Part shown: positions 1 to 8,169 of the stretch, in pieces | How positions within the stretch are numbered: the first letter of the stretch is position 1 | How the letters are laid out: every line of letters starts with the position of its first letter | Origin: Rhodospirillum sp. | GTDB taxonomy: Bacteria > Pseudomonadota > Alphaproteobacteria > Rhodospirillales > Rhodospirillaceae | Reading direction: 5' to 3' | DNA length: 35,742 nt | NCBI GenBank assembly: GCA_021741145.1 | Contig: JAIOYK010000057.1 | Coordinates: forward strand, 1-35,742 | The notes under the pieces: generated by a model | What the model saw: the letters and a program-made list of their open reading frames with translations, nothing else | Databases searched by the model: none | What the model was told of the DNA's origin: nothing | Translations under genes and position numbers: made by a program

Positions 1-601
1 GGGCTGGTCGCCCGGTCCCCTTGGCGCCACCGCCGCGCCGCCCGCGCCCCGGGCCGCCCCCACGGGTGCCGTGACCCAGGCCACCCTGGACGCCCCGCCT
101 CTGGCGGCGACCAACTCCAACACAGCTCTGGCGCAGGTTCCCGAGGGCCGGAAGGCCCCGCCTCCACCGGACGCCGACCAACGGCCTCCGGCCCCGCCCC
201 CACCGTCCGCCCAGGCCAAGGCGGTGTCGCCGGACGGCAAGGTCGTCATGGCCCTGGCGCCCCGCATCACGGAGGCGCCAGGAACGGGCGCGCGGGAGTT
301 GGAGCAGGCCATGGCGACCCTGATCCGCGCGGCGGGCATGGCCGTGACGCGGGAACCGGAAAAGGCCGCCTTCGCCATTATTGGCTCCGTTACGACGACT
401 CCGCTGGCCGGGGACAAGGAAAAGGTGGAACTGGTCTGGCGGGTCGTTGATCCAAAGACCGATGCCGAGCTGGGGACGGTGCGGCAGCAAAATTTCATTC
501 CAAAGGGCATGCTCGACGGCGCTTGGGGGCGGTTGGCCTACGAGATCGCCCAAGCCGCCTTGGAAGGCGTGGGAGAAGTTTTGACAAACCCCACGCGGTA
601 A
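1..601 (+). CDS. Unknown Ala/Pro-rich protein, 3' part only
   Basis: The frame is open from base 2 with no stop upstream, so the gene begins before the window. The visible part (about 200 residues) opens with a long low-complexity Ala/Pro stretch that looks like an extended linker. It then has a compact domain of about 120 residues (from 'KAVSPDGKVVMALAP' onward) and stops with TAA at 599-601. The C-terminal domain contains 'AIIGSVTTTPL' and 'VELVWRVVDPKTDAELGT', which read as beta strands. This could be a lipoprotein or periplasmic domain, but the N-terminus that would show a signal peptide is missing. I do not recognise the family. A hairpin with a short T tract follows at 673-701, and prs then starts separately, so the gene probably ends its own transcript. 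Confidence 0.7.
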   Translation, partial: GWSPGPLGATAAPPAPRAAPTGAVTQATLDAPPLAATNSNTALAQVPEGRKAPPPPDADQRPPAPPPPSAQAKAVSPDGKVVMALAPRITEAPGTGARELEQAMATLIRAAGMAVTREPEKAAFAIIGSVTTTPLAGDKEKVELVWRVVDPKTDAELGTVRQQNFIPKGMLDGAWGRLAYEIAQAALEGVGEVLTNPTR

Positions 602-672
602 GTGCGATACCGTCTCCAATTCAAACGGATGAAGGGGGGCTGTATGGTTTACAGCGGCATGACATGTTGATA

Positions 673-703
673 AGACTCCGGCCCGAGGCGCCGGGGTCTT
701 TCA
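673..703 (+). terminator. Putative intrinsic terminator after the first gene
   Basis: AGACTCCGGC (673-682) pairs with GCCGGGGTCT (690-699). This gives a 10-bp stem with one G-U pair, a 7-base loop CCGAGGC and a short T tract. It lies about 70 bases past the stop codon at 601 and before prs. The weak T tract keeps confidence moderate. Confidence 0.55.
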
Positions 704-808
704 ACGGCGCCTTTTTCAGCGCCCATGGTCACGTCCAAAACCCGCCCATGTGCTGGCTTCGGCCATGTTTGACCCGCATGCTCCGCCTATTCGATTGGGG
801 AACCCGGA

Positions 809-1741
809 ATGAAGATCCTTGCTTGTAACAGCAACCGTCCCCTGGCCGAGGCCGTCGCCAGCTACCTTAATCTGGAACTGACCAACGCGAGCGTGAAACG
901 CTTCAGCGACATGGAAGTCTGGGTCGAGATCCTGGAGAATGTGCGCGGCGAGGATGTTTTTGTCGTCCAGTCCACCAGCTACCCGGCCAATGACAATTTG
1001 ATGGAATTGTTGGTTGCGCTGGACGCCCTGAAGCGCGGCTCCGCCCGCCGGGTTACCGCTGTCATCCCCTATTTCGGCTATGCCCGCCAAGACCGCAAGA
1101 CCGGCCCGCGCACGCCGATCACCGCCAAGCTGCTGGCCAATCTGATCACCAGCGCCGGGGCCAACCGGGTGGTGACCCTCGACCTGCACTCAGGTCAGAT
1201 CCAGGGGTTTTTTGACATCCCCCTGGACAACCTTTACGCCGCGCCGGTCTTTTCCAAGCACATCATGGAGAACTTCAAGGGCGAGCGGCCGATGATTATT
1301 TCTCCAGACGTGGGCGGCGTGGTTCGTGCCCGCGATCTGGCCCGCCGGATCGAAGCCGACTTGGCCATCATCGACACGCGCCGCGAACGGGCGGGCGTGT
1401 CGGAGGTGATGAACATCATCGGCGACGTGAAGGGCCGGGATTGCATCCTGGTCGACGATATCGTCGACTCCGCGGGGACCCTGTGTAACGCGGGTACGGC
1501 CCTGAAGAACGCCGGTGCCAATTCCGTCGCGGCCTATGTGACCCACGGGGTGTTGTCCGGCGGGGCCGTGGCCCGGGTGACCAGTTCGCCGCTCGATAGC
1601 CTGTGCATCACCGACTCGATCCAGGCGACGGAGGCCATGCGCCTGGCCCGGAATGTACACCAGATTTCCATCGCTCCCCTGGTGGCCGAGGCCATGCGCC
1701 GGATCAGCCAGGAAGCCTCGGTGTCCAGCCTGTTCAATTGA
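809..1741 (+). CDS. prs: Ribose-phosphate pyrophosphokinase (PRPP synthetase)
   Basis: This makes PRPP from ribose 5-phosphate and ATP, feeding purine, pyrimidine, histidine, tryptophan and NAD synthesis in the cytoplasm. The 310 residues match the class I family. Visible motifs are 'YARQDRK' at 91-97 (ATP/ribose-phosphate site), '[11 protein letters not shown]' near 125-135 (metal-binding His), the loop '[10 protein letters not shown]' at 191-200 and the PRPP loop '[10 protein letters not shown]' at 215-224. The start is supported by GGGGAA just upstream. One oddity is residue 190, which is Thr (ACG at 1376-1378). Characterised class I enzymes have Lys there ('DKRR'), and that lysine is catalytically essential in the Bacillus enzyme. 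purD follows after a short gap, fitting purine synthesis. Family identity is secure; activity is uncertain because of the Thr. Confidence 0.95.
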   Translation: MKILACNSNRPLAEAVASYLNLELTNASVKRFSDMEVWVEILENVRGEDVFVVQSTSYPANDNLMELLVALDALKRGSARRVTAVIPYFGYARQDRKTGPRTPITAKLLANLITSAGANRVVTLDLHSGQIQGFFDIPLDNLYAAPVFSKHIMENFKGERPMIISPDVGGVVRARDLARRIEADLAIIDTRRERAGVSEVMNIIGDVKGRDCILVDDIVDSAGTLCNAGTALKNAGANSVAAYVTHGVLSGGAVARVTSSPLDSLCITDSIQATEAMRLARNVHQISIAPLVAEAMRRISQEASVSSLFN

Positions 1742-1797
1742 TCTGATGCGAGGGTGTCACCTGGTTTCGCCGGGGGATGCGCGCGAGGAAACAGCCC

Positions 1798-3081
1798 ATG
1801 AAGGTCCTGGTCGTCGGATCTGGCGGACGCGAACACGCGCTCTGCTGGAAGATCGCCCAATCCCCCCTTTGCGAAACCCTGATCTGCGCCCCCGGCAACG
1901 TGGGCATCGCCCAGGTCGCCGAACTGGCCGCCGTCGGGGCGGAGGACGTGGCCGGACTGGTGTCCCTGGCCAAGGATCGGGCCGTGGACTTGGTGGTCGT
2001 GGGGCCGGAGGCGCCCCTGGTGCTTGGCCTCGCCGATGCCCTGCGCGCGGCCGGGATCTCCGTCTTCGGCCCGGGCAAGGGCGCCGCGGAGCTGGAGGGC
2101 TCCAAGGGGTTCATGAAAGACGTGTTGGCCAAGGCCGGGGTCTCCACCGCATGGTATGGCCGCTTCACCGACGCCGACGCCGCCCGGGCCTTCATCCGCG
2201 AAAAGGGTGCCCCCATCGTGGTTAAGACCAATGGCTTGGCCGCGGGGAAGGGCGTTCTGCTGTGCCAGACGGTGGAGGAGGGGCTTGCCGCCGTCGACTC
2301 GATGATGGTCGACAAGATTTTCGGCGAGGCCGGATCCGAGGTGGTGATCGAGGAATTCCTGGTCGGCGAGGAAGCCAGCTTCTTTGCCCTCTGTGACGGG
2401 ACCAACGCCTTGCCGCTCGCCGCCGCCCAGGACCACAAGGCCGTGGGCGAGGGCGACACCGGCCCCAATACCGGGGGCATGGGCGCCTATTCCCCGGCCC
2501 CGGTCTTCACCGAGGCCATGCAAGATTTGGTGATGGCCGAGGTTGTGGCCCCCACGCTCAAGACCATGGCCGAAATGGGCCGCCCCTACACCGGTGTGCT
2601 GTTTGTCGGCCTGATGGTCACCACCGGGGGTCCCAAGGTCCTGGAATACAATGTCCGCTTCGGCGATCCCGAATGCCAGGTGCTGATGGCCCGGTTGGAC
2701 TCCGACCTGCTGCCGGTGTTGCTGGCCGCGGCCCAGGGCGATGTCTCCGGCGAGAGCCTCTCCTGGAAGGACGAAAGCGCTCTGGTGGTGGTCATGGCCG
2801 CCAAGGGCTATCCGGGTGCCTATGAGAAGGGCACGGAGATCAAAGGGCTCGAAGCCGCCAACGCCGTGCCCGGCGTCACCGTGTTGCACGCGGGGACCAA
2901 GGATGGCGGCGCGGGCAAGGTTATAGCCGTCGGAGGGCGCGTCTTGGGCGTGACGGCCCATGGAGCCACGGTGCGCGAAGCCCGGGATCGGGCCTACGCC
3001 GCCGTGGACGCCATTGATTGGCCCGAAGGGTTTTGTCGGCGGGATATCGCTTGGCGCGCGCTGGAGCGGGAAAGCCAATAG
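1798..3081 (+). CDS. purD: Phosphoribosylamine-glycine ligase (GAR synthetase)
   Basis: This joins glycine to phosphoribosylamine using ATP, the second step of de novo purine synthesis. The protein is 427 residues, the normal family length, and opens with the family-typical '[15 protein letters not shown]'. The ATP-grasp fold shows '[13 protein letters not shown]' near 141-153, '[12 protein letters not shown]' at 222-233 and '[14 protein letters not shown]' further on. I chose ATG 1798 rather than the in-frame ATG at 1777 because GAGGAA sits 8 bases before it and homologues begin exactly there. It lies 56 bases after prs on the same strand, so the two may be co-transcribed; PRPP from Prs feeds the reaction just before PurD. 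Confidence 0.96.
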   Translation: MKVLVVGSGGREHALCWKIAQSPLCETLICAPGNVGIAQVAELAAVGAEDVAGLVSLAKDRAVDLVVVGPEAPLVLGLADALRAAGISVFGPGKGAAELEGSKGFMKDVLAKAGVSTAWYGRFTDADAARAFIREKGAPIVVKTNGLAAGKGVLLCQTVEEGLAAVDSMMVDKIFGEAGSEVVIEEFLVGEEASFFALCDGTNALPLAAAQDHKAVGEGDTGPNTGGMGAYSPAPVFTEAMQDLVMAEVVAPTLKTMAEMGRPYTGVLFVGLMVTTGGPKVLEYNVRFGDPECQVLMARLDSDLLPVLLAAAQGDVSGESLSWKDESALVVVMAAKGYPGAYEKGTEIKGLEAANAVPGVTVLHAGTKDGGAGKVIAVGGRVLGVTAHGATVREARDRAYAAVDAIDWPEGFCRRDIAWRALERESQ

Positions 3082-3168
3082 CCCCTCGATGGGGGGTGTC
3101 GGCATTTCGCCGCAATCGCATCATACTCCTTCCGGCTCTGGATCTCCGAACTGGAAGGACCGCATTGC

Positions 3169-4155
3169 ATGACCGAACCCTTGGCCATTACCTTCGCCGA
3201 TATCGAGGATGCCGCCGCGCGGTTGCGTGGGCAGGTGGTGGAAACGCCCCTGCTGGAAAGCCCCGTGCTCAATGATCTGGTGGGTGGGCGCCTTCTCGTG
3301 AAGGCCGAATGCCTGCAACGGACGGGCGCCTTTAAGCTGCGCGGGGCGACCAACGCGCTCGCGGTCCTGGACGCCGAAACCCGGGCGCGGGGCGTCGTGA
3401 CCCATTCCTCCGGCAACCATGCCCAGGCCATCGCCGCCGCGGCCAAGGCCTGGGGTGTGCCCGCCACCATCGTCATGCCCGACGACGCTCCGGCCCTGAA
3501 GGTCGCGCTGACCAAGGCCCATGGCGCGCGGGTCATCCAGGGGCCGCGAAGCCAACGGGAAGAGCTGGCCGCCCAGGCCGTGACCGAAACGGGAGGCGTC
3601 CTGATCCCTCCCTTCGACCACTCCGACGTGATCGCCGGACAGGGTACCGCCGGGCTGGAGATCATGGACCAATGCGCCGCCCGGGATGTTGTCCCCGATC
3701 AGGTGCTGGTCTGCTGTGGGGGCGGTGGGTTGACAACGGGAATCGCGACCGCGGTGAAGGGGCGCAACCCCGGCACCGCCGTCTGGGCCGTCGAGCCGGA
3801 GAATTACGATGACTGGGTCCGCTCCCTGGAAGCCGGAGAGATCCGGGGCAATGGACCCCTGGCGCCAACCCTGTGCGACGCGGTTCAGACCCAGGCCCCG
3901 GGCAAGCTGACCTTTCCCATTGGCAAGGCCCTGCTGACCGGCGCGGTCGCGGTGTCGGAGGAGGACGTGAAACGGGCCATGGTCCTGGCCTTCCTGCACC
4001 TGAAAATCGTGGTCGAGCCGGGCGGTGCCGTGGCCCTGGCCGCGGCGCTCGCGGGCAAGGTTCCGACCGAGGGCAAGACCACGGTGGTCACCGCCTCGGG
4101 CGGCAATGTGGACCCGGAGGTTTTCGCCCGGATCTTGACCGAAACGGTGGTGTGA
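3169..4155 (+). CDS. PLP-dependent threonine/serine dehydratase family protein
   Basis: This is a fold-type II PLP enzyme of 328 residues. The PLP lysine is K56 in 'TGAFKLRGA', the cofactor ring is gripped by 'SSGNHAQ' at 80-86, and the phosphate-binding glycine loop is 'CCGGGGL' at about 182-188. There is no C-terminal ACT regulatory domain, so this resembles catabolic threonine dehydratase or serine racemase rather than feedback-controlled biosynthetic IlvA. The likely reaction is L-threonine or L-serine to 2-oxo acid plus ammonia; racemase activity cannot be excluded from sequence. AAGGA lies 9 bases before the ATG. The gene is 87 bases past purD and ends just before a strong terminator. 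Confidence 0.85.
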   Translation: MTEPLAITFADIEDAAARLRGQVVETPLLESPVLNDLVGGRLLVKAECLQRTGAFKLRGATNALAVLDAETRARGVVTHSSGNHAQAIAAAAKAWGVPATIVMPDDAPALKVALTKAHGARVIQGPRSQREELAAQAVTETGGVLIPPFDHSDVIAGQGTAGLEIMDQCAARDVVPDQVLVCCGGGGLTTGIATAVKGRNPGTAVWAVEPENYDDWVRSLEAGEIRGNGPLAPTLCDAVQTQAPGKLTFPIGKALLTGAVAVSEEDVKRAMVLAFLHLKIVVEPGGAVALAAALAGKVPTEGKTTVVTASGGNVDPEVFARILTETVV

Positions 4156-4170
4156 CGACGCGACGGCGAG

Positions 4171-4206
4171 AAAAAAGGCGATGGGTGGGTCCATCGCCTT
4201 TTTTTC
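4171..4206. terminator. Strong bidirectional intrinsic terminator
   Basis: AAAAAAGGCGATGG (4171-4184) and CCATCGCCTTTTTT (4191-4204) form a perfect 14-bp stem around the loop GTGGGT. The A and T runs on the two arms give a U tract in either direction. It sits between the convergent dehydratase gene (stop 4155) and infA (stop 4231) and would end transcription of both. Confidence 0.92.
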
Positions 4207-4230
4207 TGTCCGTCCTACCGCTGTGGAGGC

Positions 4231-4530
4231 CTACCGCCGACGGGTCGGACGGCGGTTGCCACCGGGACCGCCGGGACCGCCAGGGCCACCCGTGGGGCCG
4301 GGGCCACCGCCAACCTTGTGGCGGTAGGTGATACGGGCCTTGGTCAAGTCATAGGGGGTCATTTCCATGTCCACCCGATCACCGACCATGATGCGGATGC
4401 GGTGCTTCTTCATTTTGCCCGCGGAATAGGCCATCACTTCGTGCCCGTTGTCCAACTGCACCTTGAAGCGGGAATCGGGCAGGACATCGGTGACGACACC
4501 GTCCATTTCAATCAGTTCTTCCTTCGCCAT
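4231..4530 (-). CDS. infA: Translation initiation factor IF-1 with Gly/Pro/Arg tail
   Basis: This binds the 30S A site during initiation. Residues 1-72 are a normal S1-like OB-fold IF-1 ('[13 protein letters not shown]', '[17 protein letters not shown]', '[20 protein letters not shown]', 'ARITYRHK'). A further 27 or so residues of Gly, Pro and Arg follow, ending 'NRRPTRRR', making 99 residues against the usual 72. I placed the start at ATG 4530 because it gives the canonical N-terminus and has AAGGACGAG upstream; the frame extends upstream but that part looks non-coding. The basic tail is probably disordered and may contact rRNA (inference). Confidence 0.95.
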   Translation of the reverse strand: MAKEELIEMDGVVTDVLPDSRFKVQLDNGHEVMAYSAGKMKKHRIRIMVGDRVDMEMTPYDLTKARITYRHKVGGGPGPTGGPGGPGGPGGNRRPTRRR

Positions 4531-4926
4531 ACGGCTCGTCCTTGTTCTCGGCGGGCGGCCCCCCGGGGGTGGTCCGCGCTGGATAAAACGATGACTCCCA
4601 TCCAGGCCAACCTGAGCGGATAGGGTCACTAAGTGGTCTGAAAACGACGGGATCGGTCCGATGATCGCTCTTCGCCGTCGGAGTGCCACGCATCCTGTTC
4701 GGACGCGCATGGAACACTCCCACTTGGTGGTCGGGGGTCCACGGGAAAGCGGACCACGTCGCCGACCAAGAGGGCGCTCTCATGGCTGGTGAGAACGACG
4801 GAAAGGGATCCGGGTCGACGTGATATGGGCGCGCGGGGGCTCAATAGCCCACCCACGACAGAGGCTATTTACGGCATCTGGGAGATTTTGTCAATCGGAG
4901 CGCCTGATCGGTTCCTGGACGCGTCA
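4531..4926. other. Intergenic region, no convincing gene
   Basis: These 396 bases separate infA from the methyltransferase gene. Apart from the candidate infA promoter, the only clear structure is a compound inverted repeat at about 4724-4770: GGTCGG/CCGACC outside and GGTCC/GGACC inside. A minus-strand frame over 4629-4856 would need a GTG start with no ribosome site and shows no recognisable domain, so I do not call it. I see no tRNA-like cloverleaf. Confidence 0.6.
4582..4610 (-). promoter_or_regulatory. Candidate sigma70-type promoter for infA
   Basis: Read on the minus strand, TTGGCC (4605-4610) is separated by exactly 17 bases from TTTATC (4582-4587), about 50 bases upstream of the infA start. 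The match to consensus is partial (4/6 and 3/6), so this is suggestive only. Confidence 0.3.
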
Positions 4927-5547
4927 TCAATTCGGCTTGCGGGCCACCAGACGGGTGGTGGCCGATTGCCCTTGGTGCCCGGGTCCTTCGTCCAATACCC
5001 CCTCCCAGGCGGCCAGCTCTTCCATGGTCAATCCCTGGAAGTCCTGGCGCAGGATCTCGGGGCCGTACAGCAGGGACGGGTCCCTGGGGCCACCCGTGCC
5101 GTTCTTAACTTGTTCGGGTCGAAAGGCCTCCATCAGCAAGACGCCGCCAGGGCGCAGGGCTCCGGCCATGCCCTCATGAATGGCCGGACGGATCATGGGT
5201 GGGAAATGGATGAAGATCGCCACCACCGCGTCATAGGTGTTCCGGGGCCACTGCCAGGTGACCAGGTCGGCGCAATGGGTTATCAACTTGGTGCTCCGGT
5301 CCATCGCCAGCTTCATGGATTTTCGAAGCGCAACGGGGGAGCTGTCGACGCTCATGACCTCCATGCCCTGCTGGGCGAGCCAGACACCGTTGCGCCCCTC
5401 CCCGTCCCCCACGCAAAGCACGCGCATGCCGGTCTTCAGGCGATAGCGTTGGGAGACCAGCCAGGAATTCGGCTCCACGCCATAGAGGTAGCCGGGGCGG
5501 GAGAATTTGTCGTCCCAGAAATCGGAGGGAGAAGAAGGAGAGGGCAT
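4927..5547 (-). CDS. Class I SAM-dependent methyltransferase, substrate unknown
   Basis: This 206-residue protein has a Rossmann-type SAM-binding fold. Motif I is 'VLCVGDGEGRNGVWLA' near 44-59, followed by the acidic 'EVMSVDSSPVAL' (ribose-binding position), 'ITHCADLVTW' and 'YDAVVAIFIHFPP'. The N-terminal 'FWDDKFSRPGYLYGVEPNSWL' layout resembles tellurite-resistance (TehB-like) and thiopurine-type small-molecule methyltransferases, so a small-molecule rather than nucleic-acid substrate is likely. It lies 12 bases downstream of cobT on the same strand, so it is co-transcribed with lower-ligand activation. A direct role in corrinoid chemistry is not shown. Confidence 0.82.
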   Translation of the reverse strand: MPSPSSPSDFWDDKFSRPGYLYGVEPNSWLVSQRYRLKTGMRVLCVGDGEGRNGVWLAQQGMEVMSVDSSPVALRKSMKLAMDRSTKLITHCADLVTWQWPRNTYDAVVAIFIHFPPMIRPAIHEGMAGALRPGGVLLMEAFRPEQVKNGTGGPRDPSLLYGPEILRQDFQGLTMEELAAWEGVLDEGPGHQGQSATTRLVARKPN

Positions 5548-5559
5548 GAGAAAGAGATC

Positions 5560-6588
5560 CTATTCCTTGTCGGAAACGCCAGCTTCGGCGAAGGTCGCCA
5601 TACCCCTATGGCACTGACAGGCGGCTTGGAGAAGCGGAACGGCCAGCGCCGCGCCACTCCCCTCGCCCAGGGCCAGCCCCAGGTCGAGCAAGGGGGCCAT
5701 TTCCAAGGCCTGGGCCAGCCGACGGTGGCCAGGCTCGCGGGAGGCATGGGCCAACAGGCAATGGTCCAGGGCGTTCGGGGTGATCGCCTTCAGGCAGGCC
5801 GCGGCGGAACAGACGATGAACCCGTCCAGCACCACGGGGACCCGGGACAAACGGGCCGCGACGATGGCGCCCGCGATGGCCGCCAACTCCCGTCCGCCGA
5901 GGCGGCGCAGCAGGTCCAGGCCGTCCGTGGCCTCCTCCGCGTGCTTCGCCACGCCGTCCCGAACCACGCCGATCTTGGTCTCCAGGGCCGATCCGGTGAC
6001 GCCCGTGCCGGGGCCGGTCCAATCTTCCGCCGTGCCGCCGAAGAGGGCGAGGGAGAGCGCCGCGGCGCTGGTGGTATTGCCGATCCCCATTTCCCCCAGA
6101 CACAGGCAATCCGCGCCCGAGAGGTCGAGAGTCAGTCCGGCGTTGAAGGCGGCGAGGACCTCCTCCTCCTCCATGGCTGGACCCTCGGTGAAGGGGCGGG
6201 TGGGGCGGTCCAGCTCCAGGGCGGTGACTCCAAGCTGGATGCCGAAGGCCTGACAAATCTGGTTGATGGCCGCGCCGCCATGGTCGTAGTTGAGGACCAT
6301 CTGGGCGGTGACCTCGGCGGGAAAGGCGGATACACCAAGGGCCGCGACCCCATGGTTTCCGGCGAAGACATGGACCCGGGGATTTCGCATTCCCGCCGGA
6401 TGGCGTCCCTGCCACCCGGCGATCCAGGCGGCCAGTTCCTCCAGCCGTCCCAGGGATCCGGGGGGCTTGGTCAATTGGGGCTCGCGGGTCCGGGCCAACG
6501 CGATGCTCCCGGCGTCGGGGTCCGGCAGGGCGGTGAGCAGGGCGCGGACGATGGCGAGGGTTTGGGCGGGAAGAATGGTTAGGGACAT
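5560..6588 (-). CDS. cobT: Nicotinate-nucleotide:dimethylbenzimidazole phosphoribosyltransferase
   Basis: This transfers phosphoribose from nicotinate mononucleotide to 5,6-dimethylbenzimidazole, giving alpha-ribazole phosphate, the lower ligand of cobalamin. The 342 residues are normal length. Diagnostic segments are 'TKPPGSLGRLEELA' at 40-53, 'FAGNHGVAA' near 75-83, 'GEMGIGNTTSAAAL' near 165-178, 'DGFIVCSAA' near 255-263 and 'GEGSGAALA' with the catalytic Glu at 309. GGGAAAG precedes the ATG. The gene diverges from cobS across a 116-base region that contains an inverted repeat but no recognisable cobalamin riboswitch. Confidence 0.96.
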   Translation of the reverse strand: MSLTILPAQTLAIVRALLTALPDPDAGSIALARTREPQLTKPPGSLGRLEELAAWIAGWQGRHPAGMRNPRVHVFAGNHGVAALGVSAFPAEVTAQMVLNYDHGGAAINQICQAFGIQLGVTALELDRPTRPFTEGPAMEEEEVLAAFNAGLTLDLSGADCLCLGEMGIGNTTSAAALSLALFGGTAEDWTGPGTGVTGSALETKIGVVRDGVAKHAEEATDGLDLLRRLGGRELAAIAGAIVAARLSRVPVVLDGFIVCSAAACLKAITPNALDHCLLAHASREPGHRRLAQALEMAPLLDLGLALGEGSGAALAVPLLQAACQCHRGMATFAEAGVSDKE

Positions 6589-6665
6589 GGGGAACTTTCC
6601 CGGAACGTCGGAGGGAAGGGGCTGGTCAGCTTGGCCAGGATCGCCTATGTGAGGGGCAGGGCCGA

Positions 6666-6689
6666 ATTAAGGATGATCCTTGGCTTAAT
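6666..6689. promoter_or_regulatory. Inverted repeat between divergent cobT and cobS
   Basis: ATTAAG (6666-6671) is mirrored by CTTAAT (6684-6689). Nested inside is the palindrome AAGGATGATCCTT (6669-6681). It lies 15 bases before the cobS start, in the only AT-rich part of the divergent region, so it could be an operator or part of a leader structure. No regulator is identified. Confidence 0.4.
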
Positions 6690-6704
6690 CCATTCCCGTG
6701 GCGA

Positions 6705-7511
6705 ATGCACCCCTTGACCGATCTTTCCTCCAACACAGTCTCCCTTCTTGGGCGCCGCCTGGGCGAACTCAATGGCGCGGTGTGTTTCCTCACCCGCCTG
6801 CCCCTGCCCTTGAAAAAGGCGCCACCGCCCCTGTCCCAATGCATCTGGGCCTTTCCCCTGGTGGGCGCCCTGGTTGGGCTGGTGGGGGCTGGCGTCGCGC
6901 TCCTGGCGTCCATCGCGACTCTGCCCGATCTGGCTTCGGCGGTCCTCGCCTTGGGAGCCATGGCTCTGCTCACCGGTGCCCTGCATGAGGACGCCCTGGC
7001 GGATATGGCCGATGGCCTGGGCGGCGGGCGCACCAAGGAGAGGGCGCTGGAGATCATGCGGGACAGCCGGGTGGGGGCCTTTGGCTTGGTGACGCTGATC
7101 CTCGTCCTGGGGCTGCGCGCGGCCCTGATCGCTCCCCTCGTCGCCAGTCCCTGGTTGCCGCCGGCCCTGGTGGCCGCGGCGGCCATTGGACGAGGGGGGG
7201 CGGCGCTGGTCCTGGGGCTGCTGGACCCGGCCCGACCCGACGGCCTGGGGGCGACCGCGGCCCGTCCCGGCTCCGGCCCCATGGCCGCCTGCCTGATCCT
7301 GACCGGGGCCGTCGCCGGTCTTCTTTTCACCGGCGGCCGGGCCGCGGCCGGGGCCTTGCTCGGGGGGCTTTTGGTCACTCTGTGGGTGGCCTGGCGGGCC
7401 TGGGCGCGTCTGGGCGGGCAGACCGGAGATATCGCCGGAGCCGCGGCCCTGCTCGCCGAAACCGGCGCCCTGCTGGGCGCGCTCGTTCTTCTGGGAGGGA
7501 CCGGGCCATGA
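6705..7511 (+). CDS. cobS: Adenosylcobinamide-GDP ribazoletransferase (cobalamin synthase)
   Basis: This membrane enzyme condenses adenosylcobinamide-GDP with alpha-ribazole (phosphate), the penultimate or final step of cobalamin synthesis. The 268 residues include the family signature 'FLTRLPLP' near 28-35, the acidic 'GALHEDALADMADGLGGG' near 90-107 and several Ala/Leu/Val-rich transmembrane segments (around 46-70, 72-90, 125-155 and 195-245). The ATG at 6705 has no strong ribosome site, so translation may start weakly or at a nearby codon. Its stop overlaps the start of the phosphatase gene in an ATGA. Confidence 0.94.
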   Translation: MHPLTDLSSNTVSLLGRRLGELNGAVCFLTRLPLPLKKAPPPLSQCIWAFPLVGALVGLVGAGVALLASIATLPDLASAVLALGAMALLTGALHEDALADMADGLGGGRTKERALEIMRDSRVGAFGLVTLILVLGLRAALIAPLVASPWLPPALVAAAAIGRGGAALVLGLLDPARPDGLGATAARPGSGPMAACLILTGAVAGLLFTGGRAAAGALLGGLLVTLWVAWRAWARLGGQTGDIAGAAALLAETGALLGALVLLGGTGP

Positions 7512-8155
7512 TTGGGGACCGGACGGGAGAAAGCGCCGGACCGGTGACCCGCTGGTGGTGGGTCCGCCATGCCCCCGTGCCCGATTCCCAGGGACGGATC
7601 CAGGGGCGTATGGATCTGCCCTGCGACACGGGGGACGAGGAGGAGATCGCCGCCCTGGGCGGGCGTCTGCCGCCGGGCGCGGCCCTGGTGCTCACGCCGC
7701 TGTCTCGGACCCATCAAACGGCCCATGCCCTGGAAATGGCCGGCGCCCGCCTTGATCCCTTCGAGGAGGAGGAGGCCTTCCTGGAGCAGGATTTCGGGCG
7801 TTGGCAGGGCAAGACCTGGGGGGGGCTGGCCAGCCAGGATCCGCCGGACCCGGACCTGGAGGCCTTCTGGCGGGATCCGGGTCTGGGTACGCCCCCCGGT
7901 GGCGAAAGCTTCGTTCGGGTCATGGACCGGGTCGCCCGGGCCGTGCTCGACTGGAGTGACAGGCTGGGGGATCGGGACGTGGTGGTGGTGGCCCATGCGG
8001 GCGCCATCCGCGCCGCGGTGGCCCAAGCCCTGGAGCTGTCTCCGGCCGCGGCCCTACGCCTGTCCGTCGAACCCCTGTCCCTGACCCGGATCGACCGCTT
8101 CGCCGCGCCGGACAGCGGTTGGGCCCTGCGTTCCCTCAACGAAACCTACTGGTAG
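7508..8155 (+). CDS. cobC: Histidine phosphatase family protein, probable alpha-ribazole phosphatase
   Basis: This would dephosphorylate alpha-ribazole phosphate or cobalamin phosphate in the cobalamin pathway. The 215-residue protein has the histidine-phosphatase phosphoacceptor region 'WVRHAPV' near 18-24 (RHA in place of the usual RHG), 'TPLSRTHQTA' near 63-72, the acid/base region 'LEQDFGRWQGK' near 92-102 and the second catalytic His in 'VVVAHAGAIRAAV' near 158-170. I chose ATG 7508 because it overlaps the cobS stop by ATGA, a sign of coupled translation. The frame is open upstream but that is a shadow of cobS. Function comes from context; the family is broad. Confidence 0.87.
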   Translation: MIGDRTGESAGPVTRWWWVRHAPVPDSQGRIQGRMDLPCDTGDEEEIAALGGRLPPGAALVLTPLSRTHQTAHALEMAGARLDPFEEEEAFLEQDFGRWQGKTWGGLASQDPPDPDLEAFWRDPGLGTPPGGESFVRVMDRVARAVLDWSDRLGDRDVVVVAHAGAIRAAVAQALELSPAAALRLSVEPLSLTRIDRFAAPDSGWALRSLNETYW

Positions 8156-8169
8156 GGGCGGATAGCGCC

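Noticed and set aside
1534-3105. Minus-strand open frame of over 500 codons across prs and purD
   Set aside because: Shadow of two well-identified genes; no recognisable domain.
4629-4856. Minus-strand 75-codon frame in the infA upstream region
   Set aside because: GTG start without a ribosome site, no domain, and overlap with a hairpin that explains part of its bias.
4789-6582. Plus-strand open frame of nearly 600 codons over the methyltransferase and cobT genes
   Set aside because: It is antisense to two recognisable genes, has no domain and is rich in Gly, Gln and His as expected for a GC-rich shadow.
6589-6704. Cobalamin riboswitch
   Set aside because: Region too short and no B12-box sequence seen on either strand.
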